A stretch of 35,714 bases of DNA, taken from assembly GCA_021648225.1 (NCBI GenBank), contig JAKITE010000013.1, positions 1 through 35,714 of the forward strand. The letters are read 5' to 3'. The position numbers and the translations under genes were made by a program. Source of the DNA: Paracoccaceae bacterium (GTDB lineage: Bacteria > Pseudomonadota > Alphaproteobacteria > Rhodobacterales > Rhodobacteraceae). Shown one piece after another: positions 1 through 6,576 of the stretch. The notes under the pieces were generated by a model, which worked only from the letters and a program-made list of their open reading frames with translations, did no database searches and had not been told where the DNA came from. Each line of letters begins with the position of its first letter. Position 1 is the first letter of the stretch.

Positions 1-127
1 CTCAAGGAAATTAGACGCAGAGGCGGGGATATTGTCACGATTAAAGGAGGACCGCTTTTGTTTTTTTGTGAAACCGAATAAACCCAATTTTCATGCCCTT
101 TTATTTCGCAATACTGTAATTCGGATC
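1..127. repeat. Terminal direct repeat, left copy (contig overlap)
   Basis: These 127 bases are identical to the last 127 bases of the window (35588-35714). The left copy holds the first 29 codons of the portal gene (minus strand, 87 down to 1) and the last codons of the large terminase gene (from 127 down to its stop at 101). Because the repeat splits a gene and 127 is a common largest k-mer size, it is most simply an assembly overlap of a circular or circularly permuted molecule, not a biological terminal repeat. The unique length is then 35,587 bases. Confidence 0.95.
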
Positions 128-1888
128 TTCCCAAGGTGACGCCGCCACCTCCTCGCCTTTGTCTGTTGCCCCGCCGATGGCCATTGCGAGGGCCACCGCG
201 CAGTCAATCCTATTTCCGTTCTTTGGCTTGACAAACCGACGAAGCCCAGCAGGGGATTCGATGAACGTGGTTGAGGAAATCGCCATGCGCAAAACGGGGT
301 TCACTTCAAACCTTATGCGCTTTTCTAATATTAAAGTTTCCAACATGTCAATGCTGCCGGGCATCCACAGGTCGCTTCCCTTGCGGTGATTGTAGCCTTG
401 CGGGTGTTCCATGAGGTTAAACGTGGCCCCAGCTTCCTCCAACGCATCCTCGAAACGGTTAATCAAAAACCGATCATAAACCACGGCTTCACAGTCGTAG
501 TCCTGCGCGTCTTCTATTAGGTCGCGGGCGAGATAGTCATACCTTATTTTCTTTCCCGGCAACGCTATCAAGTGGCCCTGCCTCGCCCAAACCTCAAAGG
601 TTGATTTTTCCATCCGGTCACGTTCAACCATCGTGTCACGCGGCACATAAGCGTGACAGAAAACCGCATATTTCATTTCAGGAGCAACCGTCTCCCCGTC
701 TTCATCCACTGACGGCTCTGTCATTCCGTCCTCGAAAACGTCAACCCTCGCGGTCATGTCTTTAGTTGCCGATAGATCAAGCCCCGCCCAGAACCTCTCC
801 CCTAAGAAATCCTCGCGGCGCAGGCTTGGGTCTTCACAATCAACGACGGCTTGTGTCGATATCCAAGCTGTGTCTGCGTCAGTCCAACAGCAGAAATGTA
901 ACCGCATAATGCTGTTGAGTGAGCCGGGTATCTCAAGCGCACCCGCAGCAATATCTCGCAAGTAATTCTCTTCAAGAATCACACCTAGTAAGGGGTTTGC
1001 CTTGATCCAGCATGACGGGTCAGTCAGAGGATCGTCACCCTCATCTAGGGCGCAAACATAACTGAAAGTCGTTTCACCGGCTTGGTGGCCATGCGCCACG
1101 GCAACAGCGTGAACGTGTTCCTCTCCGCATACCGTGTTTGGGTCGCTGCCTGAATTGGTGGTCATCAAGAGCAAGGGCTGGCGACGGAATTTGAAACCGC
1201 GCTCAAGCATGTCAATAACATCGCGGTTGGGTATCTCATGCACCTCATCGCAAAGCGCGCAAGATGGTCGCGGGCCTGAACCCGTCTTACCTTCCTCTCT
1301 AGAGATCGGCTCGAAATTTGAACCCGACTTTATGTCAGCAATATTGTTTATTTTGAACCCGCCTGAAAGATGCAACCTGCTTGAAAGCGCAGGTGATTGT
1401 TCAACCATTCTAACGGCATCCTTAAACAGGACAAAAGCCTGTCGCTTTTTAGCCGCCGCCGCGTATATTTCGGCGCGGGCTTCACCATCCGCCAGCATCA
1501 TAAATAAACCAATACCCGCCGCGAGGGGTGATTTCCCATTGCCTTTTCCGATTTCCAAATAGGCCCGCCTAAATCTGCGCGTTCCGTCTAGGCGTTTCCA
1601 CCCAAAGATTGAGCCGACAATAAACGCTTGTGGAGGCTCAAGGTTAAATGGCAGTCCCTCAAAATTACCACCATTTAGCCGCAGCACACTAGGGAAAAAC
1701 CCAAGCGCATAATCAGCAGCGGCCTTGTCGAAAAATATATCCTTGCGCTTTAGGTCTTTCATGTGGCGGCGGCAACTTGCCCGCACATGCGGACCCGCGA
1801 CAATATCACCCGCCAGAACATCCACAGCATATTTAGTGGTTGGATCAAGCAAGGTAGCGGGCCGCTGCGGTTGGCTTGTCTTCCGCAT
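101..1888 (-). CDS. terL: Terminase large subunit (ATPase and nuclease)
   Basis: DNA-packaging motor: it pumps concatemeric phage DNA into the prohead through the portal and cuts it. About 595 residues, normal for the HK97/P27-associated TerL family. Visible are an N-terminal ATPase with a Walker A-like IGKGNGKS near residue 115, a Walker B CALCDEVHE near 212, and a C-terminal RNase H-like nuclease with acidic residues in GLDLSATKD, VYDRF and NRIDCAVALAMA. The frame is open to a TTG at 1897; the ATG at 1888 is preferred. Either start overlaps the small terminase by over 40 bases, and there is no strong Shine-Dalgarno sequence, so coupling is likely. Across the contig junction the portal gene follows 13 bases after the stop. 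Confidence 0.95.
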   Translation of the reverse strand: MRKTSQPQRPATLLDPTTKYAVDVLAGDIVAGPHVRASCRRHMKDLKRKDIFFDKAAADYALGFFPSVLRLNGGNFEGLPFNLEPPQAFIVGSIFGWKRLDGTRRFRRAYLEIGKGNGKSPLAAGIGLFMMLADGEARAEIYAAAAKKRQAFVLFKDAVRMVEQSPALSSRLHLSGGFKINNIADIKSGSNFEPISREEGKTGSGPRPSCALCDEVHEIPNRDVIDMLERGFKFRRQPLLLMTTNSGSDPNTVCGEEHVHAVAVAHGHQAGETTFSYVCALDEGDDPLTDPSCWIKANPLLGVILEENYLRDIAAGALEIPGSLNSIMRLHFCCWTDADTAWISTQAVVDCEDPSLRREDFLGERFWAGLDLSATKDMTARVDVFEDGMTEPSVDEDGETVAPEMKYAVFCHAYVPRDTMVERDRMEKSTFEVWARQGHLIALPGKKIRYDYLARDLIEDAQDYDCEAVVYDRFLINRFEDALEEAGATFNLMEHPQGYNHRKGSDLWMPGSIDMLETLILEKRIRFEVNPVLRMAISSTTFIESPAGLRRFVKPKNGNRIDCAVALAMAIGGATDKGEEVAASPWEDPNYSIAK

Positions 1889-2306
1889 TTTCAGCAATCT
1901 TAACGCGGCTGCGGGCGCTCGGGGTCATACCAAACTCGGCGGCATACCGGACCATATCGGCTGCGGCCTTGTTTGCTATGCCAACCAGCGGGCTTTGAAT
2001 GATCGTGCCGAGCGAGGTTTCAATCGTGAACCCATCGGCTTCAAGTTTGATTTCAGCCTCTGACCACCGGGAATAGGAAGTGCAGTAAGCCCCGAGAGCC
2101 GCCCGATCTAGCGAAGTAAGAATGCCGCAGTTGTAAAGTGACTCCGAAACCCTCGCCCATTCCTCGCGCGCTACCTTATTAAGATGCTCTGGCACAGGCG
2201 GTAAATGTGGCGGAATTTGAGGCTCGTCATTTGGCAAAGTGCGCTTACCGGGGTTGCCAGTAAGTAACTTTAGAGCTGTCGGTTTTGGTTTGCGTCCTCT
2301 GGCCAT
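1845..2306 (-). CDS. terS: Terminase small subunit, P27 family
   Basis: DNA-recognition subunit of the terminase; it binds the packaging site and loads TerL. The 153-residue product opens with the basic MARGRKPKPTALKLLTGNPG signature typical of P27 small terminases, followed by helices containing AREEWARVSESLYNCGILTSLD, the central helical block of the family. The ATG at 2306 is chosen over longer options because AAAGGGGC lies 5 bases upstream and the conserved N-terminus begins there. The C-terminus overlaps the large subunit gene. It is the first gene after the 226-base noncoding stretch that follows the HNH gene, the usual place of a cos or pac site. Confidence 0.93.
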   Translation of the reverse strand: MARGRKPKPTALKLLTGNPGKRTLPNDEPQIPPHLPPVPEHLNKVAREEWARVSESLYNCGILTSLDRAALGAYCTSYSRWSEAEIKLEADGFTIETSLGTIIQSPLVGIANKAAADMVRYAAEFGMTPSARSRVKIAENAEDKPTAAARYLA

Positions 2307-2532
2307 CCAAAGCCCCTTTGCTAATTTCGCGTTTGCGGTTTTTTTTGTTTGAAGGCCGGTCCCTAGAAGCACAGGATATAGCGATTAGACCCCCCCCTCC
2401 CCTATATTCTACCATGCAAAGCCAATCAAGTGCCTGTCAGTCGCGCACCGTGGCCGCTGTATAGGGGGGAACGAGACAGCTAGGCGGCAGGCCATAGGAA
2501 GGCGTTCAGCCAGTTTAGCTATTATCGGGGAG
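2307..2532. other. Noncoding stretch upstream of terS, candidate packaging site
   Basis: No gene with support lies here. On the minus strand it contains a run of eight G, then a short G tract, flanked by AT-rich blocks, and a second G-rich block near 2463-2470. Weak promoter-like hexamers (TTGATT and ATATAG on the minus strand, 16 apart) are also present. In phages with an HNH gene next to a P27 terminase the cos site usually lies between the two, so this is the best place for it, but no cos sequence can be recognised directly. Confidence 0.35.
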
Positions 2533-3354
2533 TTATTGCGCGTGGAACCACCGTTTAATAGAAGGGATCAATTCTGGCAAGGCGTGGCTGCGCGCACTAT
2601 CTGCCTGCACACGTCGGACACATTCCTGCATTGACGTGGGCATAACCACAATACTTGCGCCGCCCAGTGCGTCAGCCCATGCCTCACGCACCCGCTTTAT
2701 TCTGCCGCCCAAAACCACCCAGACAATACCATGCTCCATCTCGTGAAGCTGAGCCAATGCCTTATTGCGTAACGCTATAGCCTTGAGTGTGACAATATAG
2801 TTTGTGTCCCATCTCACACCGCCTACTGCTTCTTTATAATCATCAAGATCAATAATTATGTCACCAGAGTTAAACCGATCTGTGGCATAAGTTGTCTTTC
2901 CCGACCCCGGTGCGCCGCATACTAAAACGCAAGAAACCACAGGAATTTTGAACTGAGATAAGGAAGTGGGCAAAGGAGCCAAACCTCTACCAATTACCCG
3001 TTTATTATGCTGTGGATGTTTATGATCTATCGGCCAACCGTCCACCCCGACGGTGCTATCATACCCGCGTCGCTCGGATGATTGTATTGCGCCGTCATGG
3101 CAGTGCTTGCAAACCAGCTCAAGATTACTTGCGTCATAGAAAAGGTAGGCATCGCCCTTATGTGGTTTAATGTGATGGACGACTGCGGAACGCGGGTGCT
3201 TCCGGCCTTGGGCAACAAAGCAACCGCAGCCCTTATGTTGGCATGTGTATAGGTCGCGTGATATCACCAGTTTGCGGAGAGCCTTCCATTGAGGCGTCTT
3301 ATACATTGGGCGGTATAGCTTGGCCTCTGGTGATCTATATCGCTCACGGGTCAT
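2533..3354 (-). CDS. HNH endonuclease fused to a P-loop NTPase/kinase domain
   Basis: A 273-residue two-domain protein. Residues 30-90 form an HNH nuclease: CxxxxCxC at 38-45, HHIKPH at 60-65, Asn77, and CKHCH at 82-86 (zinc-binding and catalytic residues). Residues 138-270 form a P-loop domain with GAPGSGKT at 147-154 and an acidic IDLDDY at 168-173, like small nucleotide or polynucleotide kinases. HNH proteins beside the terminase stimulate cos cleavage in HK97-like phages (established). The role of the attached NTPase is unknown to me. The ATG at 3354 is set by GGGAG 7 bases upstream; longer starts would run through the terminator at 3368-3398. It is probably the first late gene. Confidence 0.88.
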   Translation of the reverse strand: MTRERYRSPEAKLYRPMYKTPQWKALRKLVISRDLYTCQHKGCGCFVAQGRKHPRSAVVHHIKPHKGDAYLFYDASNLELVCKHCHDGAIQSSERRGYDSTVGVDGWPIDHKHPQHNKRVIGRGLAPLPTSLSQFKIPVVSCVLVCGAPGSGKTTYATDRFNSGDIIIDLDDYKEAVGGVRWDTNYIVTLKAIALRNKALAQLHEMEHGIVWVVLGGRIKRVREAWADALGGASIVVMPTSMQECVRRVQADSARSHALPELIPSIKRWFHAQ

Positions 3355-3367
3355 ATGTATCTCCCAC

Positions 3368-3398
3368 AAAAAAACGGCCAGCCAATTAAGGCCAGCCG
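3368..3398 (-). terminator. Rho-independent terminator between early and late leftward genes
   Basis: On the minus strand a 9-base-pair stem (two of the pairs G-U), with loop TTAATT, is followed by seven T. The complementary orientation forms A-C mismatches at the two G-U positions, so the signal is specific for leftward transcripts. It lies after the last early gene (stop at 3491) and before the HNH start (3354), downstream of a possible promoter at 3443-3471. Confidence 0.82.
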
Positions 3399-3442
3399 CT
3401 TTAGTGCCAACGGAGATGATGCCATTAATCAACGGTGCACCT

Positions 3443-3471
3443 ACTAAACACCAAGAGGGCGCGCGCGTCAA
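3443..3471 (-). promoter_or_regulatory. Candidate leftward (late) promoter
   Basis: On the minus strand TTGACG (3471-3466) and TTTAGT (3448-3443) are separated by 17 bases. The -35 hexamer is the same as in the early leftward promoter near 9384. Predicted transcripts would start near 3436 and run straight into the terminator at 3398-3368 before reaching the HNH and terminase genes. That arrangement resembles a late promoter controlled by antitermination; this is an inference from two hexamers. Confidence 0.4.
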
Positions 3472-3490
3472 GGATTGGGATTTATGCGCA

Positions 3491-3862
3491 TTATTGCGCC
3501 TCGTCTCCGCTTTCATAAAGGAAATCCAGCGGACCCAACTCCGGGCCTGTCGCCGGAGCCTCATCCATGCTGGTTAGTTTACGTGTTCTGAAAAACCCCT
3601 TATGCATGGGATACTCGGCCATAAAACGCCGCGCATAATATGGGCGATAATTGTTGTTAATCTTAAATGTTGAACGCCCGTCACTATCGGCCTGATCTGT
3701 TGCCCATCTTATCCGCTCAAAAATTGCGTTGACGCTGTAATTCTTAAAGCCGACACCTATCCGCTCCAACGTGAAATTAACAAACAATCCCCAAACGTGG
3801 GGATTAGCTGCATGGAATGCCAAGGCCGCAGCCTCAATCTGGCTGGCTCTGTCCTGTGGCAT
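3491..3862 (-). CDS. Conserved phage protein of unknown function
   Basis: 123 residues. It matches a pattern I know from many proteobacterial phages: a block around W-LFVNFTLERIGVGFKNYS, an AIFERIRW element, a KINNNYRPYYAR element and GFFRTR near the C-terminus. No function is established to my knowledge. The mix of basic and aromatic residues suggests nucleic-acid contact, but that is a guess. The ATG at 3862 has an ideal GGGAGGAA 7 bases upstream, inside the preceding gene, with which it overlaps by 29 bases. It is the last gene of the early leftward operon before the terminator. Confidence 0.85.
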   Translation of the reverse strand: MPQDRASQIEAAALAFHAANPHVWGLFVNFTLERIGVGFKNYSVNAIFERIRWATDQADSDGRSTFKINNNYRPYYARRFMAEYPMHKGFFRTRKLTSMDEAPATGPELGPLDFLYESGDEAQ

Positions 3863-4022
3863 CTTTTGGTTCCTCCCGATCAACCCGCATTGTTTTGCGG
3901 CCAGAGCCGCCGCATTGGTAGCATAGCATCCATGTGCCGCTATCGGTGTCCTCCCTACCCGTGCCTCGGCAATCATAGCATGGCGCACATTCCTCCGGCG
4001 CGCTCCAATATTCAACAGGCAT
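3834..4022 (-). CDS. Small DnaJ-type zinc-ribbon protein
   Basis: 62 residues with two CxxCxGxG-type knuckles (CYDCRGTG and CYQCGGSG) about 17 residues apart, the pattern of a DnaJ-like or treble zinc ribbon binding one zinc. The first half also has a further Cys (EECAPC). The protein is probably cytoplasmic. Start ATG 4022 is supported by AAAAGGAG 7 bases upstream; a longer frame to 4073 lacks such a signal and duplicates the upstream gene. Its targets (protein or nucleic acid) cannot be deduced. Confidence 0.78.
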   Translation of the reverse strand: MPVEYWSAPEECAPCYDCRGTGREDTDSGTWMLCYQCGGSGRKTMRVDREEPKDATGQSQPD

Positions 4023-4188
4023 TGCCTTGCTCCTTTTCAAGTTTCTTTTTGCGCGCCTGCCGCAGCCGCTCAAATTTCAAATCACAAATGCTTTGCTCTG
4101 CCTCGGTCAAATCTCCACACAATGATGATTCAAACCGGAGGAAATCAGCTATTGAGGTTATCGCGTTAACCTGCTCCTTAAACGTCAT
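4012..4188 (-). CDS. Small hypothetical protein, helical and basic at the C-terminus
   Basis: 58 residues, not recognised. Acidic N-terminal half, then a strongly basic helix (FERLRQARKKKLEKEQ). The ATG at 4188 overlaps the stop of the preceding 38-codon gene by 11 bases and is favoured over a longer frame to 4269, which has no Shine-Dalgarno sequence. It overlaps the next gene by 11 bases. The tight packing suggests translational coupling in the early leftward operon. Confidence 0.6.
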   Translation of the reverse strand: MTFKEQVNAITSIADFLRFESSLCGDLTEAEQSICDLKFERLRQARKKKLEKEQGNAC

Positions 4189-4294
4189 TGGGATTGGTCC
4201 ATTTGATAATCTCCACACAAATCGGTATCCCTGACAAACGGAAATACCTGCATGACCCGCAAGCCTCATGTTGCTGTTCTGGTTGTTGTGTCAT
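4178..4294 (-). CDS. Very small Cys-containing protein (38 aa)
   Basis: Starts with ATG at 4294, 6 bases after AGGA, and ends TAA at 4178. The N-terminal half has CGSCRYF, a CxxC followed by an aromatic pair, and a third Cys downstream (IPICVE). Such CxxCxxF starts are frequent in short phage proteins with a zinc knuckle. Function unknown. The strong ribosome binding site, the overlap with the following gene and the cysteine pattern support real coding despite the size. Confidence 0.6.
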   Translation of the reverse strand: MTQQPEQQHEACGSCRYFRLSGIPICVEIIKWTNPNDV

Positions 4295-4352
4295 TTTCAA
4301 TCCTTTCAATAATCCAATAAACAATTGCCCGGCTGCTGAATTTACGGCTCAT
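4266..4352 (-). CDS. Mini-protein (28 aa) following the methyltransferase
   Basis: ATG at 4352 shares a base with the stop of the methyltransferase (TGATG) and has GGGAG 8 bases upstream. It ends TGA at 4266. The peptide has a hydrophobic-aromatic centre (RAIVYWIIERIEN) and a Thr-rich tail. Not recognised. The ribosome binding site and the overlap are the only evidence; the gene also overlaps the end of the alternative frame of the methyltransferase gene. Confidence 0.45.
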   Translation of the reverse strand: MSRKFSSRAIVYWIIERIENDTTTRTAT

Positions 4353-5838
4353 CAAATAAACTCCCTTGCTTTATTTCCGGTTCTATCTCGGGCGGCTCCC
4401 ACATAAACGCGCCCGAGGCCGTGGGCATGGAATAAAGTGCTGATCGCATTTGCTGCGCCCAAAGGGTGAACTCCATTGCCGAGCAACTTGAGAGCGCGTG
4501 ACCTTCCGGCCAGCCCATCAACCATCCTACAAACTCGACGTTTAGCCTCCGTTTCCGCCAATTGCCCTTGCGCAACCATCTGCGCTTGGTGGTTGGCGAA
4601 ACTGATTGCATCGCCGAACGAAGTAGCAGGCGCGAGATCGGGCGCCAATCTGATGATTTCAGCCCATGCGTTTGCGTCGTTTGGTCCGGGCGGGTGAATA
4701 TTCTGGCGATATGCGCCAAGGCTATCTGTTTTCCTCTGGCCATACATTCCTGCACTCGAGCGGTGTCCCCCTTCGTATCCTGCATAGCGGATGGTGTCGG
4801 CCACTGTGCCACTGCGTTTGGTAGGGTGTCCGTTGGATGGTTGCGGCGTTCCTGTCTGCCCGTCCCGCTCTCGCCCTTGAAATCCCTTGTCGCTGGTGTC
4901 GGCCAATTCTGCGCTGCTTCTTGTAAAACCGGCCCGCCTGCGCCCCGCGCAGCTCGGTTTGTATTCGCTCCACTTGATAGAGACTTGGGCGTTGGCCGTT
5001 GCGCCACTTGCTGTGTTAGGCTGCTGCCCGACATCCCCTCGGTTATCCCCGTTCCGCCGCGCCGCGCGTCCGTCGCGCTCGGGGTTGTCCAAATCGCGAC
5101 CATATCGGTCAATGTTGTTTGAATTGGCTTTCCGGTTATCGCTGAATGAGGTTTCCCTTGACCCGACCACAAATCCCCGTTGGCGTTTTTGATCTCTCCG
5201 CTTTCCGTTATCTTGTTCGCTGGTGGGGTGGCCCATGATTTCTCTGCCGCACCCAAAAGCGTTGTTCCGCCAGTTTGGTTCGGAAATTCGTTTGCGGTTT
5301 GCGAATTGTTGTGAGTTGCTGTCGCTATAGGCCACGCAGAACCAGCGTTCCCGCTTATGCGTCGAGCCTGTTTCAGCCGCTGTGAACAGCCCAGACGCAA
5401 CCTTGAAACCCATTTTGTGTAACTCTCGCAAGACGGTTTCTGCGCCGAGGGTGACGTGTCCCGCCACGTTTTCGAGAATAACCCACGCTGGTTGAACCTC
5501 CCTGATGACCCTTGCAATGTCAGGCCACAAGTGCCGTTCATCATCCTCACCCTTGCGCTGACCGGCTTGGCTAAACGGCTGACAGGGGTATCCGGCCAGA
5601 ATGGTGTCAATCGCGCCCCTGAAAGGCTTACCGTCAAACGTGGTAACATCATCCCAGATCGGGGCTGGCTCAAAATATCCTTCACCCATTGCGGCGATAA
5701 GGGCTTCTCGTGGCTTCTTTTCCCATTCAACATAGCATCGCGTATGAAAGTCTGGTTCGGCAAGCATGAGACCAAGATCCAAACCTCCGCCTCCTGCACA
5801 AAGGGAGAGGCCGTTGCGGGGTGGTAGCACCATGTCAT
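4342..5838 (-). CDS. Alternative-frame reading of the methyltransferase gene (possible dual coding)
   Basis: The +1 frame relative to the methyltransferase is open for 498 codons, from an ATG at 5838 that overlaps the stop of the preceding gene as ATGA. Its first ~190 residues look like a shadow. From there on it has regular repeats: WATPPANK, WTTPSATD, RPTPKSLS, WPTPATRD and WPTPSAMQD, spaced about 31-48 residues. A block LNVEFVGWLMGWPEGH follows, and the C-terminus is QGSLFDEP. WPTP repeats and the LNxxFVxWLMGWP block are, from memory, recurrent in phage and bacterial cytosine-methyltransferase relatives. The methyltransferase frame keeps its own conserved motifs over the same DNA. Whether this frame is translated alone, by frameshifting, or not at all is unknown. 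Confidence 0.35.
   Translation of the reverse strand: MTWCYHPATASPFVQEAEVWILVSCLPNQTFIRDAMLNGKRSHEKPLSPQWVKDILSQPRSGMMLPRLTVSLSGARLTPFWPDTPVSRLAKPVSARVRMMNGTCGLTLQGSSGRFNQRGLFSKTWRDTSPSAQKPSCESYTKWVSRLRLGCSQRLKQARRISGNAGSAWPIATATHNNSQTANEFPNQTGGTTLLGAAEKSWATPPANKITESGEIKNANGDLWSGQGKPHSAITGKPIQTTLTDMVAIWTTPSATDARRGGTGITEGMSGSSLTQQVAQRPTPKSLSSGANTNRAARGAGGPVLQEAAQNWPTPATRDFKGESGTGRQERRNHPTDTLPNAVAQWPTPSAMQDTKGDTARVQECMARGKQIALAHIARIFTRPDQTTQTHGLKSSDWRPISRLLLRSAMQSVSPTTKRRWLRKGNWRKRRLNVEFVGWLMGWPEGHALSSCSAMEFTLWAQQMRSALYSMPTASGAFMWEPPEIEPEIKQGSLFDEP
4352..5833 (-). CDS. DNA C5-cytosine methyltransferase
   Basis: Transfers a methyl group from S-adenosylmethionine to cytosine C5 in DNA, probably protecting phage DNA from host restriction. 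In 493 residues the canonical motifs are clear: I (LSLCAGGGGLDLGL, 9-22), IV (GYPCQPFSQ, 81-89, catalytic Cys84), VI (ENV, 121-123), VIII (RERWF, 161-165) and X (LGNGVHPL, about 451-458). The stretch 170-400 between VIII and IX is long and low in complexity, with repeated ADT/NAQ...G...GR-type blocks; it takes the place of the target recognition domain. The longest frame begins with TTG at 5845; ATG 5833, two bases after the preceding stop, is chosen. No partner restriction enzyme is visible. The other frame is also open over the full length. Confidence 0.92.
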   Translation of the reverse strand: MVLPPRNGLSLCAGGGGLDLGLMLAEPDFHTRCYVEWEKKPREALIAAMGEGYFEPAPIWDDVTTFDGKPFRGAIDTILAGYPCQPFSQAGQRKGEDDERHLWPDIARVIREVQPAWVILENVAGHVTLGAETVLRELHKMGFKVASGLFTAAETGSTHKRERWFCVAYSDSNSQQFANRKRISEPNWRNNAFGCGREIMGHPTSEQDNGKRRDQKRQRGFVVGSRETSFSDNRKANSNNIDRYGRDLDNPERDGRAARRNGDNRGDVGQQPNTASGATANAQVSIKWSEYKPSCAGRRRAGFTRSSAELADTSDKGFQGRERDGQTGTPQPSNGHPTKRSGTVADTIRYAGYEGGHRSSAGMYGQRKTDSLGAYRQNIHPPGPNDANAWAEIIRLAPDLAPATSFGDAISFANHQAQMVAQGQLAETEAKRRVCRMVDGLAGRSRALKLLGNGVHPLGAANAISTLFHAHGLGRVYVGAARDRTGNKAREFI

Positions 5839-6104
5839 TGACCAAACTTCCAACGGCTTTTCATGTTAACAGGAAAATATCGCTTCATTTTTATACCGGC
5901 GCGGGAATATTGCTCAAACTTTAATAAACCACGAGCCTCCGCGTCCATTAATAATCGCGCTACATCCCCGTAGTTGCGCTTTCTTGGGCGTGTCCTCTTT
6001 AGCCTCTTTGAAACCGACGTCACGTTGGCGTCCAGCAATTTGCCATGAATGAAACTAACGGCTTCAACCGCTGCCACCAATGTATCCTCGTAATAATTAC
6101 TCAC
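5835..6104 (-). CDS. Small basic hypothetical protein
   Basis: 89 residues beginning at GTG 6104, selected because GGAGGG sits 7 bases upstream and the codon overlaps the preceding stop (GTGAGTAA). A longer frame would extend into the preceding gene. Helical N-terminal half, then a very basic segment (KRLKRTRPRKRNYGDVARLL) and a C-terminal KMKRYFP. The order of helix, basic turn and helix resembles a winged-helix fold, so DNA binding is plausible but not shown. Just upstream of the methyltransferase. Confidence 0.72.
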   Translation of the reverse strand: MSNYYEDTLVAAVEAVSFIHGKLLDANVTSVSKRLKRTRPRKRNYGDVARLLMDAEARGLLKFEQYSRAGIKMKRYFPVNMKSRWKFGQ

Positions 6105-6576
6105 TGGGTTTCCCTCCAGCAAAATACCCCGCCAAGTCGGCATCGGTTATCAATCCGGCTTGGAGCAGCCGATCCGCGCCCTCTGGTGAAATCCAGTACT
6201 CCCCAACGGCCTCGCCATTGCGAATCCTCGCGCCGTTTATTGCCTCTGGGGATAAATCAACGGCCTCAAACATTGGTTTCGGTGCGTCATCAATCGCGTG
6301 GGTTATCGCGCGTAAAATAATAGGCGTTGACGGCCATTGCCGTGACGTTGTGATCTGCCGGAGGTTTACTTTGAACCGCTCAAGAATGGCCATAAAGTCG
6401 TCTTTCTCTCCAGCGGGGATTTTGGCGTTTATATCGGCCACCATGTCGTTGATAACGCCGCGCGCCGCCGTATCGCTCAAATGGTCCGGCCTTTGATAGC
6501 GCGTTAAAATGCCCTCCGTTTTGGAGGCCATAAGGGAGAATACCAATTGCGTTCTGGTATCAAAATCCAAATTCAT
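6097..6576 (-). CDS. Conserved hypothetical protein next to the replication gene
   Basis: 159 residues, mostly helical and acidic. The centre (FMAILERFKVNLRQ, then WPSTPIILRAITHA) recalls the layout of small helicase-loader or loader-inhibitor proteins of phages, and the gene directly follows the HTH replication protein with an ATGA overlap. The similarity is by layout only and I cannot name a family. The C-terminal third (YWISPEGADRLLQAGLI) looks like a short winged helix. Confidence 0.72.
   Translation of the reverse strand: MNLDFDTRTQLVFSLMASKTEGILTRYQRPDHLSDTAARGVINDMVADINAKIPAGEKDDFMAILERFKVNLRQITTSRQWPSTPIILRAITHAIDDAPKPMFEAVDLSPEAINGARIRNGEAVGEYWISPEGADRLLQAGLITDADLAGYFAGGKPSE

Noticed and set aside
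1..127. Biological terminal redundancy or long terminal repeat
   Set aside because: The length equals a common assembler k-mer and the repeat cuts through the start of the portal gene; an assembly overlap is simpler.
4562..5122. Plus-strand reading frame (186 codons) within the methyltransferase gene
   Set aside because: Antisense to the two minus-strand frames, no promoter or ribosome binding site and no recognisable motif.
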